From Pseudomonas fluorescens (GTDB taxonomy: Bacteria > Pseudomonadota > Gammaproteobacteria > Pseudomonadales > Pseudomonadaceae), in assembly GCF_902497875.1 (NCBI RefSeq), contig NZ_CABVHY010000030.1, forward strand, positions 26,132 to 90,131: a stretch of 64,000 bases of DNA, read 5' to 3'. The notes below the pieces were generated by a model that saw nothing but the letters and a program-made list of their open reading frames with translations, was not told the origin of the DNA and did not search any database. Positions 16,331-25,482 of the stretch are shown piece by piece. Position 1 is the stretch's first letter, and the number at the start of each line of letters is the position of its first letter. The position numbers and the translations under genes were made by a program.

Positions 16331-18241
16331 TCACGACGCTCTCCACGTCAAGGCGAAAATACTTTCACCCGGTACTTCAAAACGAATGCGTCCACCCTGG
16401 CACTCGACAGTGGCATCGCGGCTACGGCTGTCAGGGCCGAAAAGGGTGAGGGACGGGCAGGCAGTGCCTGCGCCCTGCAGGCTGATCTGTTGCAGGCGGT
16501 CGCCCTTGTTTACGCCCAGCACGCTGCGTTCGTTGCCGCGGGCCATCGCCAGGGCATCGACCTCGAACGCGCTGTTGTCCATACGCTGGACCTGGTCGAG
16601 CCAGTGCAATTGGATGAATTGTTGCGCCAAGCCTACCGGCTTCAGCTCGAAGCGATCAGGCCCTGGCAGGCGGATCATGCCTTTGAGGTGGTTTGGGTCG
16701 TCAGCGGCCTGAAACCAATTGAGCATGTCGAGCAAACCATCCTGGGCTGAATTGATAGCAACCGAGGCCCACCAGAGCGATGCGAAGTGCGTCTCCTGTT
16801 CGTAGGGGCTCACGCTTGAACCACTGGAGATATTGGTCTGGTCCAGCAACAGCGCCTTACGTGGCCGGCCATCGGTTTGCAGACCGACGACCTCCGCAGC
16901 CCGACGCACAGAGTCACGGTACACCCGAGTGGCCAGCAGGTCGCGAATCATCCACTCGTGCCAGGCCAAGGCGTCGATTTGCGGTGCCGATTCATCGAGC
17001 ATGCGCCGGGCCCAATCGATGCCACGGTGCTGGGCGCCTTCTGGCGTAAACGGCCCATTGACGAAGCGCGAGCTGGCGGGCATGGCGATACGCACCCCCG
17101 CTTCGCGCGCCCCCGGGTAGTCGCGCACCTGGCGATACATGGCGTCGAAGAAGTGCTTGTAGGTCCCATAGTCGGGGTAGTTGTAGTTGGGCTCATCGGC
17201 AAACGACAGGTAGTGAGTACCGCGACCCAAGGCCACGGTTGTCGCCAGCCAGGCGTCCAGGCCGGCGATGCTCTGACTGTTGGCCTCCAGGTCGGCCTTA
17301 CGCCGACTGCCAGCCAGCAAGGTGATATTCATATCGATGCCACCGCGTTCCAGATAAAAACGCCTGAAGGCATCTTCGTAGTGGGGCTGAGCGGCCATGA
17401 TGTCGACGGCGCTGTAAAAGCCACCCGCACGGGGCTTGAGCGCGTCGAGTGCGGCATGGCTTGCCGGCGGCGGAAGCACGTAGGGCAGAGCGACGCCCAG
17501 GCGCGGCGTGGGGCCAAGCACCTCGGGATGCAGGTTGAGTTCGGTACGGCCGTTGTCTTGACGCAGCGGCTGTAGGTGCTGGGGGCGCTGGGCGAACAGG
17601 TTGGCGGTGCCGTCCAGCCAGAAAGCCGCCTTGCCGCTACCTTGCAGGCGCAGGCGCCAGTCTTGATCCGTAGCGCTAACAGGTAAAGCAATCTGGTCGA
17701 ACTGCGGGTAGTCCTGGTAGGGCTTGAGTCTCAGCTCGACTCTGCTGCCATCGCCTAAACGCTCGGCCTGCAACGCCCTGACACCACCGAAATACTTGCC
17801 TGCCAGGATCGCGTGTTCACCGGCGCGGACCTTGAAATAGAGCTCGACATCGGATGCGGTCTCGGCGCTGAAATGCACTTTTGTCGGCGCGAACAGGGCG
17901 ACGGTCTTGTCGTCGTGCTCGAAGCGATAGCGCCTGAAGCTGTAGCCCGGGACTTCCACGCGGTAACTGGCAGCGCTGGCGGGCAATGCCCAGTTTTGCT
18001 TGCCGCGACCTTCGCTGGCGGGGATAAAGCGCTCGCCTCGCAGTTGCCCCTGGCCGTCCAGCAGGTAGATACGTTCTTCATTGGCGTCGGTTTGCCAGGC
18101 CGGTATCCAACTGACGCGCAACGTGTCATCGCGAGCCGGCTGCAGATAGAGGCTGCCGTCGCGAACATCGCCCCAGCGCATGGGCGCGGACTGGGCCAGG
18201 CTGCTGAGGGCGAGCGTCAATACCATGACGATGCATTTCAT
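16331..18241 (-). CDS. Secreted glycoside hydrolase-like protein (GH39-like TIM barrel)
   Basis: A 636-residue exported protein. The start at 18241 follows GGAAAG and gives a clean signal peptide ending ...LAQSA. An N-terminal beta-rich region (about 20-250) precedes a probable TIM barrel (about 265-540) and a C-terminal beta domain. SFADEPNYN (Glu near 350) resembles the acid/base motif NEPN of clan A glycosidases such as GH39. The expected nucleophile strand reads LLLDQTN, with Gln where Glu is usual, so hydrolysis may be impaired or shifted. Two acyltransferase-3 genes follow on the other strand, hinting at exopolysaccharide work. The family call is tentative. Confidence 0.55.
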   Translation of the reverse strand: MKCIVMVLTLALSSLAQSAPMRWGDVRDGSLYLQPARDDTLRVSWIPAWQTDANEERIYLLDGQGQLRGERFIPASEGRGKQNWALPASAASYRVEVPGYSFRRYRFEHDDKTVALFAPTKVHFSAETASDVELYFKVRAGEHAILAGKYFGGVRALQAERLGDGSRVELRLKPYQDYPQFDQIALPVSATDQDWRLRLQGSGKAAFWLDGTANLFAQRPQHLQPLRQDNGRTELNLHPEVLGPTPRLGVALPYVLPPPASHAALDALKPRAGGFYSAVDIMAAQPHYEDAFRRFYLERGGIDMNITLLAGSRRKADLEANSQSIAGLDAWLATTVALGRGTHYLSFADEPNYNYPDYGTYKHFFDAMYRQVRDYPGAREAGVRIAMPASSRFVNGPFTPEGAQHRGIDWARRMLDESAPQIDALAWHEWMIRDLLATRVYRDSVRRAAEVVGLQTDGRPRKALLLDQTNISSGSSVSPYEQETHFASLWWASVAINSAQDGLLDMLNWFQAADDPNHLKGMIRLPGPDRFELKPVGLAQQFIQLHWLDQVQRMDNSAFEVDALAMARGNERSVLGVNKGDRLQQISLQGAGTACPSLTLFGPDSRSRDATVECQGGRIRFEVPGESIFALTWRAS

Positions 18242-18298
18242 ACGGTGCTTTCCACTACGTCTGTCCCAAAACCCAGAAGCTTGGCGTTCTGCCATCAT

Positions 18299-18732
18299 TC
18301 GCTCTACATAGTAGTCACGATGTAACGAGCGTGAGAAAAATAGCGCGGATCGACGATGAACGGTATTAAAGATTTATGTGCTTTTGATGCGGGTTGATGC
18401 AGTTGTGAAAAACTATTGATGCCCCGCGTGTTAGCAGTTTTTTTGACGCCATAACTGCGTCAATAGTGCATTCGTCATTGCACGAATAAACCGACTTGCT
18501 CTTTTGAAGAGTGATGCTAACGTCACACCGGCTCAGCGGTTTGTTATGCGTCATCTAATCGTTTAGATCTTGCGCCAGGCCCTTCAGTGCAAGGGTGAAG
18601 GGCTTGCAATCATTCCGGGAGCGGGTGGCACGTTACCTGGGTGAAGCCGAGCGAGACCATCGCCGACCCAGCGGTAGGGTAATCGCAGGTGAATCCAAGA
18701 TGTACCGCCTATGCAAGTAAGGGAGCCTGGAT
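18299..18732. other. Intergenic region between GH-like and acyltransferase genes
   Basis: This 430-bp region between divergent genes presumably holds both promoters. I see an AT-rich part (18300-18560) and a GC-rich leader (18570-18730) but no gene, RNA or strong palindrome. GGGAG at the end serves the acyltransferase start. Confidence 0.4.
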
Positions 18733-19878
18733 ATGCACGCAGGGAAGCGGTTTTATTCGCTGGACAGTTTCAGGGGGCTGATGGCCGTTTCAGTGATGCT
18801 CTATCACTTACGCGTTAGCGGCAGCTTTACCGAATGGTTGTTATTTCGCCATGCCGAAGTATTTGTATCGTTCTTTTTTGTACTGAGTGGCTTTGTCTTG
18901 ACGCATGCCTATGGCAGCGCTGTGCAATTTGATTTTCGCAGATTCTTCATAACACGGACCTTCCGCTTGTTGCCGCTGCACCTCTTCATGTTGGGCGTCT
19001 TTATATTATTAGAGTGCGGCAGGTATATGGCTGCCCAACAAGGTATGGCGTTCAACAATGCGCCATTTTCTGGAAAGTTTGACCCGGCTGGAATTCTGCC
19101 TAATGCGCTACTGTTGCAATCCTGGACGCACTTGACTAATCCACTGTCGTTCAACTATCCGTCCTGGAGCATCAGTATCGAGTACTACACCTATATGATC
19201 TTCGCCGTGATCCTGAGCATTGCCTTCGGCGTCAGGACATGGGTGTGGGCGACGATGGTCTTCGTGGCCCTGGCGCTGATGTATGCAGGCAATACCTTCT
19301 TCACCATCGAGTCGCTACGGGGCATCGCCTACTTTTTCACCGGCTGCCTGGCCTATGCCGTGTACCTGAAGCTACCCCATCCCAGCCGGGCCAAGACCTG
19401 GTTGCTGACAGTGCTTGAAGTGGTGGCGGTTGCAGCGGCGCTGGTATTCGTGGTCAGCGATTTTGCAGCCAAGTCGTTGGTGGCCAGCCCGTTGTTCGGT
19501 GTCATCGTTGTGATATTCGCCTTCGACGGCGGGGCGGTGTCACGGTTGTTGGCGGGACGGGTCTTCGGTTTTCTTGGCAAGTTGTCTTATTCCATCTACC
19601 TGACCCACGCCGCCATTCTGTTTTGCTTAGTGTCGGCATTCATGGTGGCGGAAAAGGTCCTCGGCGTTGACATCGCACCGATGGTCGACGGGACTCGCTA
19701 CCTGGACACCGGTAATGCGCTGTTCAACAACATCATCGCTTTGCTGGTAGTGGGATCGGTAGTCCTGGTGTCGATGTTCACCTACCGGTATGTCGAAATG
19801 ACCGGGCAAGCCCTTGGTCGAGCGCTTGGCAACAAACCCCCGCACAGAAGTCCCGTGTTGAGACCTGATGCTGACTAA
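18733..19878 (+). CDS. Acyltransferase 3 (OafA/YrhL-type) membrane protein
   Basis: A 381-residue polytopic membrane acyltransferase with about 10 helices. It starts with the family signature YSLDSFRGLMAVSVMLYH (about residues 8-25) and contains FFVLSGFVL and RTFRLLPLH. A late YSIYLTH segment is also typical. Such proteins O-acylate extracellular or lipid-linked sugars. It is followed 107 bp later by a second acyltransferase of the same family. Both probably modify a surface polysaccharide, though no polysaccharide synthesis genes are present here. Confidence 0.88.
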   Translation: MHAGKRFYSLDSFRGLMAVSVMLYHLRVSGSFTEWLLFRHAEVFVSFFFVLSGFVLTHAYGSAVQFDFRRFFITRTFRLLPLHLFMLGVFILLECGRYMAAQQGMAFNNAPFSGKFDPAGILPNALLLQSWTHLTNPLSFNYPSWSISIEYYTYMIFAVILSIAFGVRTWVWATMVFVALALMYAGNTFFTIESLRGIAYFFTGCLAYAVYLKLPHPSRAKTWLLTVLEVVAVAAALVFVVSDFAAKSLVASPLFGVIVVIFAFDGGAVSRLLAGRVFGFLGKLSYSIYLTHAAILFCLVSAFMVAEKVLGVDIAPMVDGTRYLDTGNALFNNIIALLVVGSVVLVSMFTYRYVEMTGQALGRALGNKPPHRSPVLRPDAD

Positions 19879-19985
19879 ATGCTGGCCTGGCCGGACTGTG
19901 GCTGCGCTTGCCTTACACATTTACCTGCACGTTCAACGCATCCTAGCGTTGCCACCTTCCGAGCCAGACTGATAAGGATATCGCC

Positions 19986-21047
19986 ATGAATCCCGTGCCC
20001 CAGACTCCAGCCGACAAGCTGGACAGTGTTCAAATGCTGCGCGCTATTGCAGCGCTCGCCGTGGTTTTTTTTCATATTCCATTGTTTCGCAATGGCGACT
20101 GGGGCGTGGATATCTTTTTTGTGATCAGCGGCTTCATCATGGCCTTGGTCACCGCTCAATCAGGCAGCCACTTTTTTACCAAACGAGTTATCCGTGTCGT
20201 TCCGCTGTACTGGCTCGGTACCTTTGGTGTTTTCGGCGTCGCCCTGTTGCTGCCGAGCCTGCTGGACAACACCACGGCGGATGTGACTGGCATGCTCAAA
20301 TCGCTGTTCTTCATTCCCTACCAGAAAGGTGAATACGTCCAGCCCTTGCTGTACCTGGGCTGGACCCTGAACTTCGAAATGTTCTTCTATGCCCTGTTCG
20401 CCATCTCCATGGCCATCAGCCACCGTCATCGCCTGCTGATTTGCTCGAGCCTGCTTCTGGCTCTAGTACTGTTGGGCCACCTGGTGACGTTCGACGCGCT
20501 GTGGGCCAAGTACTACACCCAGCAGATTCTCGCCGAGTTCGTCCTGGGCATGGGCTGCTACGCCGTGTACGCACGCACGGCTGCATGGCGCGCGGCCGGC
20601 CCCCGCAAGGGTGCGCGCGCAGTTCTGATAATGATCGGCCTCGCTGCCCTGGTTTACATGCCGCTTGCCGGTAGCCTGGTGGAGTCCCTGGGACGGGGGC
20701 TGGCCTGGGGTATACCGGCAGCGGTGATCTTCCTGGCACTGGTGCATGGGTTGTCGGGGGTCCGCTTGCCCGGGTTGCTTGTGTTGATCGGCGATGCCAG
20801 TTACTCCCTTTACTTGTTTCACCCGTATGTGTTGAAGGTCTTCAATAAGGTATTCCATGTGTTCGACGCACCGGGCACCCTCGCCTATGTGATGACCCCC
20901 GTAAGCATTTGCCTGTGCTGCCTGGTGGCAATCGGCATTTACCGCCTGGTGGAATTGCCTATGACCCATTGGCTGCGAGCCATTTTCCTCGACCGGAGCA
21001 GGGTGGCCAACCCGCCGCAGGTCTTGCCTGTCAGAGATGGCGAGTAA
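19986..21047 (+). CDS. Acyltransferase 3 family membrane protein
   Basis: A 353-residue membrane O-acyltransferase, shorter and clearly different in sequence from the preceding gene. Family signs are SVQMLRAIAALAVVFFHI, DIFFVISGFIM, KRVIRVVPLYWLGT and a C-terminal DASYSLYLFHPY segment. It probably transfers an acetyl or succinyl group to a surface glycan. It is convergent with the LysR gene at 21144. The tandem arrangement with the previous gene suggests two modifications of one polymer. Confidence 0.88.
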   Translation: MNPVPQTPADKLDSVQMLRAIAALAVVFFHIPLFRNGDWGVDIFFVISGFIMALVTAQSGSHFFTKRVIRVVPLYWLGTFGVFGVALLLPSLLDNTTADVTGMLKSLFFIPYQKGEYVQPLLYLGWTLNFEMFFYALFAISMAISHRHRLLICSSLLLALVLLGHLVTFDALWAKYYTQQILAEFVLGMGCYAVYARTAAWRAAGPRKGARAVLIMIGLAALVYMPLAGSLVESLGRGLAWGIPAAVIFLALVHGLSGVRLPGLLVLIGDASYSLYLFHPYVLKVFNKVFHVFDAPGTLAYVMTPVSICLCCLVAIGIYRLVELPMTHWLRAIFLDRSRVANPPQVLPVRDGE

Positions 21048-21143
21048 TACAGCGCAGCCAGTTACGCCAGCATCTATGCCTGGACCTGCCGGGCAAGAAG
21101 CGCCCCGGTACCGTGTCATTGTTGATGGGTGACGCTGCAGTCC

Positions 21144-22058
21144 TCAGACCAGTAAATCGACGGTCTGCAACATGCGCCGATAAGGAGAGTGCGCATGCCC
21201 CATCTCCAGGTGAATGGTTTCGATCAGACACTCCAGAAAGCGCTCGGCCGCCGGCCGCAGGGGCTGCCCGCTTCGGCTGATAGCGCCCACCGAGGCACTG
21301 CCGACCGGCTCGCGCAGTGGCAAGGCGCACAAGCCTTCGCGCTGAGCGCATATCTCCACCAGCGGCCAGGGAAAGATGCTCAACATGTCGGTTTCACGCA
21401 GCAAGCTCAAGATGATCGAGAGCGAATGGGCGAAATGCACATGCCCCTGCGTCGAAATCGTTCCGTCTTGCTGCGAGGCCAGTATCCAGTCAGCCGACGC
21501 CAGATTCTCCATGGTTCTGCTGTCCGACAACGGGTGTTGCTGACGGGCCACCACCGCACAATCGGCCGTGAACAGCGGCAGATAGCTCAGGTCGGTGCTC
21601 GAAAACCGGGTATCAAGCCGTCCGATAAACAGATCGACGCTCGCGTCCCGCAGCAGCGGACACGCGACCGATGAAAGCCCCTCATACAACTCAAGTTGCA
21701 CCTTTGGAAACAGCTGGCGAAAACGCACGATGGCCTTGGGCATGAGCGTCATCGCCAACCAGGGTGTCACGGCGACCGACAAGCGCCCCACCAGTTCCCC
21801 GTTGCAATCAGCCAACACCTGACGGGCACTGACCATCTGTGCCACCAGCAGACGTGCCTGAATCAACAGCTTCTTGCCGAGTTCGGTAAGCACAATCCCT
21901 GAGGTATTACGGATCAGCAATTGTGTGGCGGTGTCTGCCTCCAGCTTCTGGATGGCCTTGGTGACCGCTGCCGGCGAAGTGTCGAGCCTTTTTGCAGCGC
22001 CGCGGATACTGCCCGCATCGGCCACCGCCACCAGTGCATTGAGTTGATAGAACTTCAT
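21144..22058 (-). CDS. LysR-family transcriptional regulator
   Basis: A 304-residue LysR-type regulator. The winged helix is at about 1-60 (MKFYQLNALVAVADAGSIRGAAKRL, SPAAVTKAIQKLE) and the effector domain at about 92-295. It is divergent from the M20 amidohydrolase gene at 22294. The shared 235-bp region should therefore hold its binding site and it probably controls the amidohydrolase/binding-protein/dioxygenase set. The ligand may be an N-acylated amino acid or its product. I could not single out one convincing T-N11-A box by eye. Confidence 0.88.
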   Translation of the reverse strand: MKFYQLNALVAVADAGSIRGAAKRLDTSPAAVTKAIQKLEADTATQLLIRNTSGIVLTELGKKLLIQARLLVAQMVSARQVLADCNGELVGRLSVAVTPWLAMTLMPKAIVRFRQLFPKVQLELYEGLSSVACPLLRDASVDLFIGRLDTRFSSTDLSYLPLFTADCAVVARQQHPLSDSRTMENLASADWILASQQDGTISTQGHVHFAHSLSIILSLLRETDMLSIFPWPLVEICAQREGLCALPLREPVGSASVGAISRSGQPLRPAAERFLECLIETIHLEMGHAHSPYRRMLQTVDLLV

Positions 22059-22293
22059 AGTGTCCGCCGGTGTTAACCCTGGGTTGCCTTGTTCACTTTC
22101 GATTGCCTGTCAGCTGCTGCCTTGGCTCTCTAATCTCGGACCAACACCGCCAGGGCTTCGAGCCTCACCAAAAGACCGTAGCAGAAAAAGCCCAGGCACT
22201 TTGATGAAACGCATGATGCCGCAAGCCATCGTGGGATGTGGCCCTTGCGACAGATTGGTTTCTCCTCCTGGTCACCAAGGAAAAACGCTGCCA

Positions 22294-23469
22294 ATGACAC
22301 AGTCCATCACGCTGTTAAAAGAGATTGAGCAGGAAATGCGCGAACTGCGCCACCAGATCCATGCCAACCCTGAACTCGGTTATCAGGAGGTCGAGACCAG
22401 CGAGCTGGTAGCCGAACGATTGATCAAATGGGGTTATGACGTGACGCGCGGTTTTGCCGAAACAGCGGTCATCGCCACGCTGAAAAAAGGCACCAGTTCG
22501 CGTGTGATCGGCATACGGGCTGACATGGACGCACTGCCTATTCTGGAAAAAACCGGGCTCCCCTATGCAAGCCGGATACCGGGCAAGATGCACGCGTGTG
22601 GCCATGACGGGCATACGGTCATGCTCCTCGCCGCCGCCTACGCCCTCGCCCATGGTCATCCGTTCGATGGCACCGTCCGCCTGATTTTCCAGCCGGCCGA
22701 AGAAGGTCTGGCCGGCGCCCGACGAATGATTCAGGAAGGCGTGCTGCAACAGTTCCCCTGCGATGCGGTGTTCGCTGCACACAACATGCCTGGCTACCCT
22801 GTCGGAAAACTCGGGTTCCGAGCCGGGCCCTTCATGGCCTCCGCCGACCAGGTTAATGTCACGATTCACGGAAAAGGCGGTCACGGCGCGATGCCGCATC
22901 TGAGCGTCGACCCTGTGGTGGTCTGCGCAAGTATCATCATGGCCTTGCAGACCATCGTCTCGCGCAACGTTTCACCCCAGGAAATGAGCGTTATCACCGT
23001 CGGGGCCATTAACGCAGGCACGGCGTCCAACGTGATCCCGGACAGCGCACACATGCTCATTTCCGTCCGCTCACTGGACAACGCCGTCCGGGACCGTCTG
23101 GAGAGCCAGATAAAACACCTCATTCATGCCCAGGCGCAGGCATTCGGCGCGACCGCCGACATCGACTACAGTGCCGACTACCCCTTGCTAGTGAATGACG
23201 AAGAAATGACCTGGTTCGCCAGTCAGGTGGCCATCGACTGGCTCGGTGAGGACGAGGTGATGAACGACATCGTGCCCTTCAATGGCAGCGAGGATTTCGC
23301 CTACTTCCTGCAGCAATGCCCTGGCTGTTACCTGATCATCGGCAATGGAGACGGTGAAAAGAGCTGCATGGCTCACGACCCACGCTACGACTTCAATGAC
23401 GACATCCTGATTCGGGGCGCTGGCTACTGGGTCAGGTTGACCGAGGCTTTTTTACCGTTTAACGCTTGA
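22294..23469 (+). CDS. M20 family amidohydrolase (hippurate hydrolase/N-acyl amino acid amidohydrolase-like)
   Basis: A 391-residue M20D peptidase-like amidohydrolase. Visible metal and catalytic signatures are IRADMDALPI, HACGHDGHT, PAEEG and GKGGHGAMPH, plus the C-terminal GSEDFAYF. These enzymes remove acyl groups from amino acids (hippurate, N-acetyl amino acids, indole conjugates) in the cytosol. The ATG at 22294 is preferred because the homologous part begins there. A longer GTG-initiated frame from 22060 overlaps the divergent promoter. It is followed by a binding protein and a PhyH oxygenase on the same strand. Confidence 0.88.
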   Translation: MTQSITLLKEIEQEMRELRHQIHANPELGYQEVETSELVAERLIKWGYDVTRGFAETAVIATLKKGTSSRVIGIRADMDALPILEKTGLPYASRIPGKMHACGHDGHTVMLLAAAYALAHGHPFDGTVRLIFQPAEEGLAGARRMIQEGVLQQFPCDAVFAAHNMPGYPVGKLGFRAGPFMASADQVNVTIHGKGGHGAMPHLSVDPVVVCASIIMALQTIVSRNVSPQEMSVITVGAINAGTASNVIPDSAHMLISVRSLDNAVRDRLESQIKHLIHAQAQAFGATADIDYSADYPLLVNDEEMTWFASQVAIDWLGEDEVMNDIVPFNGSEDFAYFLQQCPGCYLIIGNGDGEKSCMAHDPRYDFNDDILIRGAGYWVRLTEAFLPFNA

Positions 23470-23515
23470 GCAAAGGCCTGGAAAACCGTGAAAACCAATA
23501 AAAAATGAGGTCATC

Positions 23516-24295
23516 ATGCAACTACGCAAACTTCAATACACCGCCATGCTGTTCGGGCTGATCATCACCCCGCTATCGCAGGCAGAACCGGTGATCAAAT
23601 TCGGCGTCGACCCTAGCTACCCACCTTTCGAGCAAAAGCAGCCGGATGGTTCATTGAGTGGGTTTGATATCGATCTGGGCAATGCCCTATGTGCCGAGTT
23701 GCGGGTCAAGTGTATTTGGGTCGAGCAGACCTTCGACGGCATGATCCCGGCGTTAAAGGCGAAGAAATTCGACGCCATCCTGTCTGCATTCAGCGCCACC
23801 GAGGCACGTCGCCAGCAGGTCGATTTCAGCCACAAAATCTACACCGCGCCGTCTTCTCTCGTTGCCAGAAAAGACTCCGGATTGCTGCCGACGGCAGAGT
23901 CATTGAAAGGCAAGTCGGTTGGGGTGGTTCAAGGCTCGCTACATGAAAGTTATGCCAAGTCGCAATGGGGCCGCCAAGGCGTCGATATCCTTTCCTACCA
24001 AACCCAGGACCAGGTGTTTTCAGACCTCATTACCGGACGCCTGGATGCCTCGTTCCAGGCCTCGGTACAAGCCGACATCGGATTACTGCAAAAGCCTCAA
24101 GGCCAGGGCCTTGCCTTCGCCGGTGAGCCCATTACCGACAAAAGCATCATTGGCGATGGCGTCGCTATCGGTGTCCGAAAAAACGAGCCTGATCTCAGAG
24201 AGCAGCTGAACACGGCCATTGCCAGCATTCGCCAATCAGGCCAATACGACCAGATCGCGAAGCAGTACTTCAACTTCGATATCTACGGCGAATGA
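23516..24295 (+). CDS. ABC transporter periplasmic amino-acid-binding protein
   Basis: A 259-residue family 3 solute-binding protein with a signal peptide (cleavage after ...PLSQA). It has the typical IKFGVDPSYPPFE start, SGFDIDLGNALC and FDGMIPALKAKKFDAI. It resembles Lys/Arg/Orn/His or opine binding proteins and would capture a polar amino-acid-like ligand. No permease or ATPase gene is adjacent, so it must either borrow a transporter or act as a sensor ligand-binder. It starts 46 bp after the amidohydrolase stop, and a PhyH oxygenase follows within 10 bp. Confidence 0.9.
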   Translation: MQLRKLQYTAMLFGLIITPLSQAEPVIKFGVDPSYPPFEQKQPDGSLSGFDIDLGNALCAELRVKCIWVEQTFDGMIPALKAKKFDAILSAFSATEARRQQVDFSHKIYTAPSSLVARKDSGLLPTAESLKGKSVGVVQGSLHESYAKSQWGRQGVDILSYQTQDQVFSDLITGRLDASFQASVQADIGLLQKPQGQGLAFAGEPITDKSIIGDGVAIGVRKNEPDLREQLNTAIASIRQSGQYDQIAKQYFNFDIYGE

Positions 24296-24305
24296 GGCAA
24301 TCCCC

Positions 24306-25148
24306 ATGAACGAAATGACACAACGCGGTGAATCTCGTCTTGCCTTCCCCGTCAGCGCCGAGACTGTGCGTGCCTTTCAAACTGATGGTGCAGTGTGCAT
24401 CCGTAATGCGTTTACTGCGCAGCAAATCAGCGAACTGACGCAAGGCATCGAGCGCAACCTTGCCCATCCCAGCCCTCGCGCAAAAGTGGCGAGCAGCCCT
24501 ACCGACCCGGGATGGTTCTTCGAGGACTTTTGTAACTGGCAAGAGAATGCACACTATCGCGACTTCATCTTCAAATCCGCCATCGCCCCCATCGCGGCCG
24601 CCCTGCTGAACAGCCAACAGGTGCGCCTGTACCATGATCACTTGCTGGTGAAAGAGCCCAATACGCGCCAACGCACACCCTGGCACCAGGACCAGCCTTA
24701 CTACAACATCAGTGGTTCGGACACCGTGAGTTTCTGGATTCCAGTTGACCCCGTGCCCAGGGAATCGACCCTCGAATTCATCGCCGGCTCACACAAGGGC
24801 CCCTGGTTGATGCCTCGGTCCTTCATGGACAGCCAGGCCAAATGGTTTGCCGAGGGAACACTGGGCGAGCTACCGGATATTGAAAGCCATCGCGAGGACT
24901 TTCCCATTCTCGGATGGACGTTGTCGCCGGGGGACATGGTGTGTTTCAACATGTTGACCTTGCATGCCTCTGCTGGCGTGGGCGGGCATAACCGTCGCCG
25001 CGCGTTTTCAGTGAGGGTCATAGGCGATGACGTGCGGCATGCGCCGAGACCCTGGGTCACCTCACCCGACTTTCCTGGGCTTAAAGATGCTCTGCTATCA
25101 GATGTACCTATGGAACACGAGCTTTTTCCGACACTCTGGCATCGATAA
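24306..25148 (+). CDS. Phytanoyl-CoA dioxygenase (PhyH) family, Fe(II)/2-oxoglutarate oxygenase
   Basis: A 280-residue PhyH-fold oxygenase. The iron triad is visible as H127-Q-D129 (TPWHQDQPYY) and H220 (TLHASAG). Arg in HNRRRAFSVR (about 230-232) is placed to bind 2-oxoglutarate. Such enzymes hydroxylate lipids, amino acids or small amines. The start at 24306 lies 10 bp after the binding-protein stop. Gene order suggests oxidation of the imported or de-acylated amino acid. The substrate is not predictable. Confidence 0.85.
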   Translation: MNEMTQRGESRLAFPVSAETVRAFQTDGAVCIRNAFTAQQISELTQGIERNLAHPSPRAKVASSPTDPGWFFEDFCNWQENAHYRDFIFKSAIAPIAAALLNSQQVRLYHDHLLVKEPNTRQRTPWHQDQPYYNISGSDTVSFWIPVDPVPRESTLEFIAGSHKGPWLMPRSFMDSQAKWFAEGTLGELPDIESHREDFPILGWTLSPGDMVCFNMLTLHASAGVGGHNRRRAFSVRVIGDDVRHAPRPWVTSPDFPGLKDALLSDVPMEHELFPTLWHR

Positions 25149-25482
25149 ACCAGACTATCCGGGCGATGCAGACGGTATGGGAGTCGATGTGCTTCTGGTA
25201 AAGGGTTCTGGGTTGGTTCATGGCAGGCTCGCTGTTGAATTGTTTTGCGAGAGTCCGAAGACATCACGGGACAGCCTTTGCGGCGTGTTCGTGCCCAGCA
25301 TATTCACTTCATATAGCTCATCAAGATCGCTAAAGTGTTTTTAGGATTCACACATCGTGTTTTATCAGCGCAGAGCGGGAGCAATGACTGCCCTCCTCCA
25401 TGCCCCTCACTACGGAGCGTTGCTTGATGCCACTTGAGCATTGCGGTCACGTCTGTACGGGAACACCCAGCATTGAGCCAGG
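25149..25482. other. Intergenic region between convergent genes
   Basis: This 334-bp region lies between two convergent genes. I see no supported gene, strong hairpin or recognised repeat. Confidence 0.4.
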
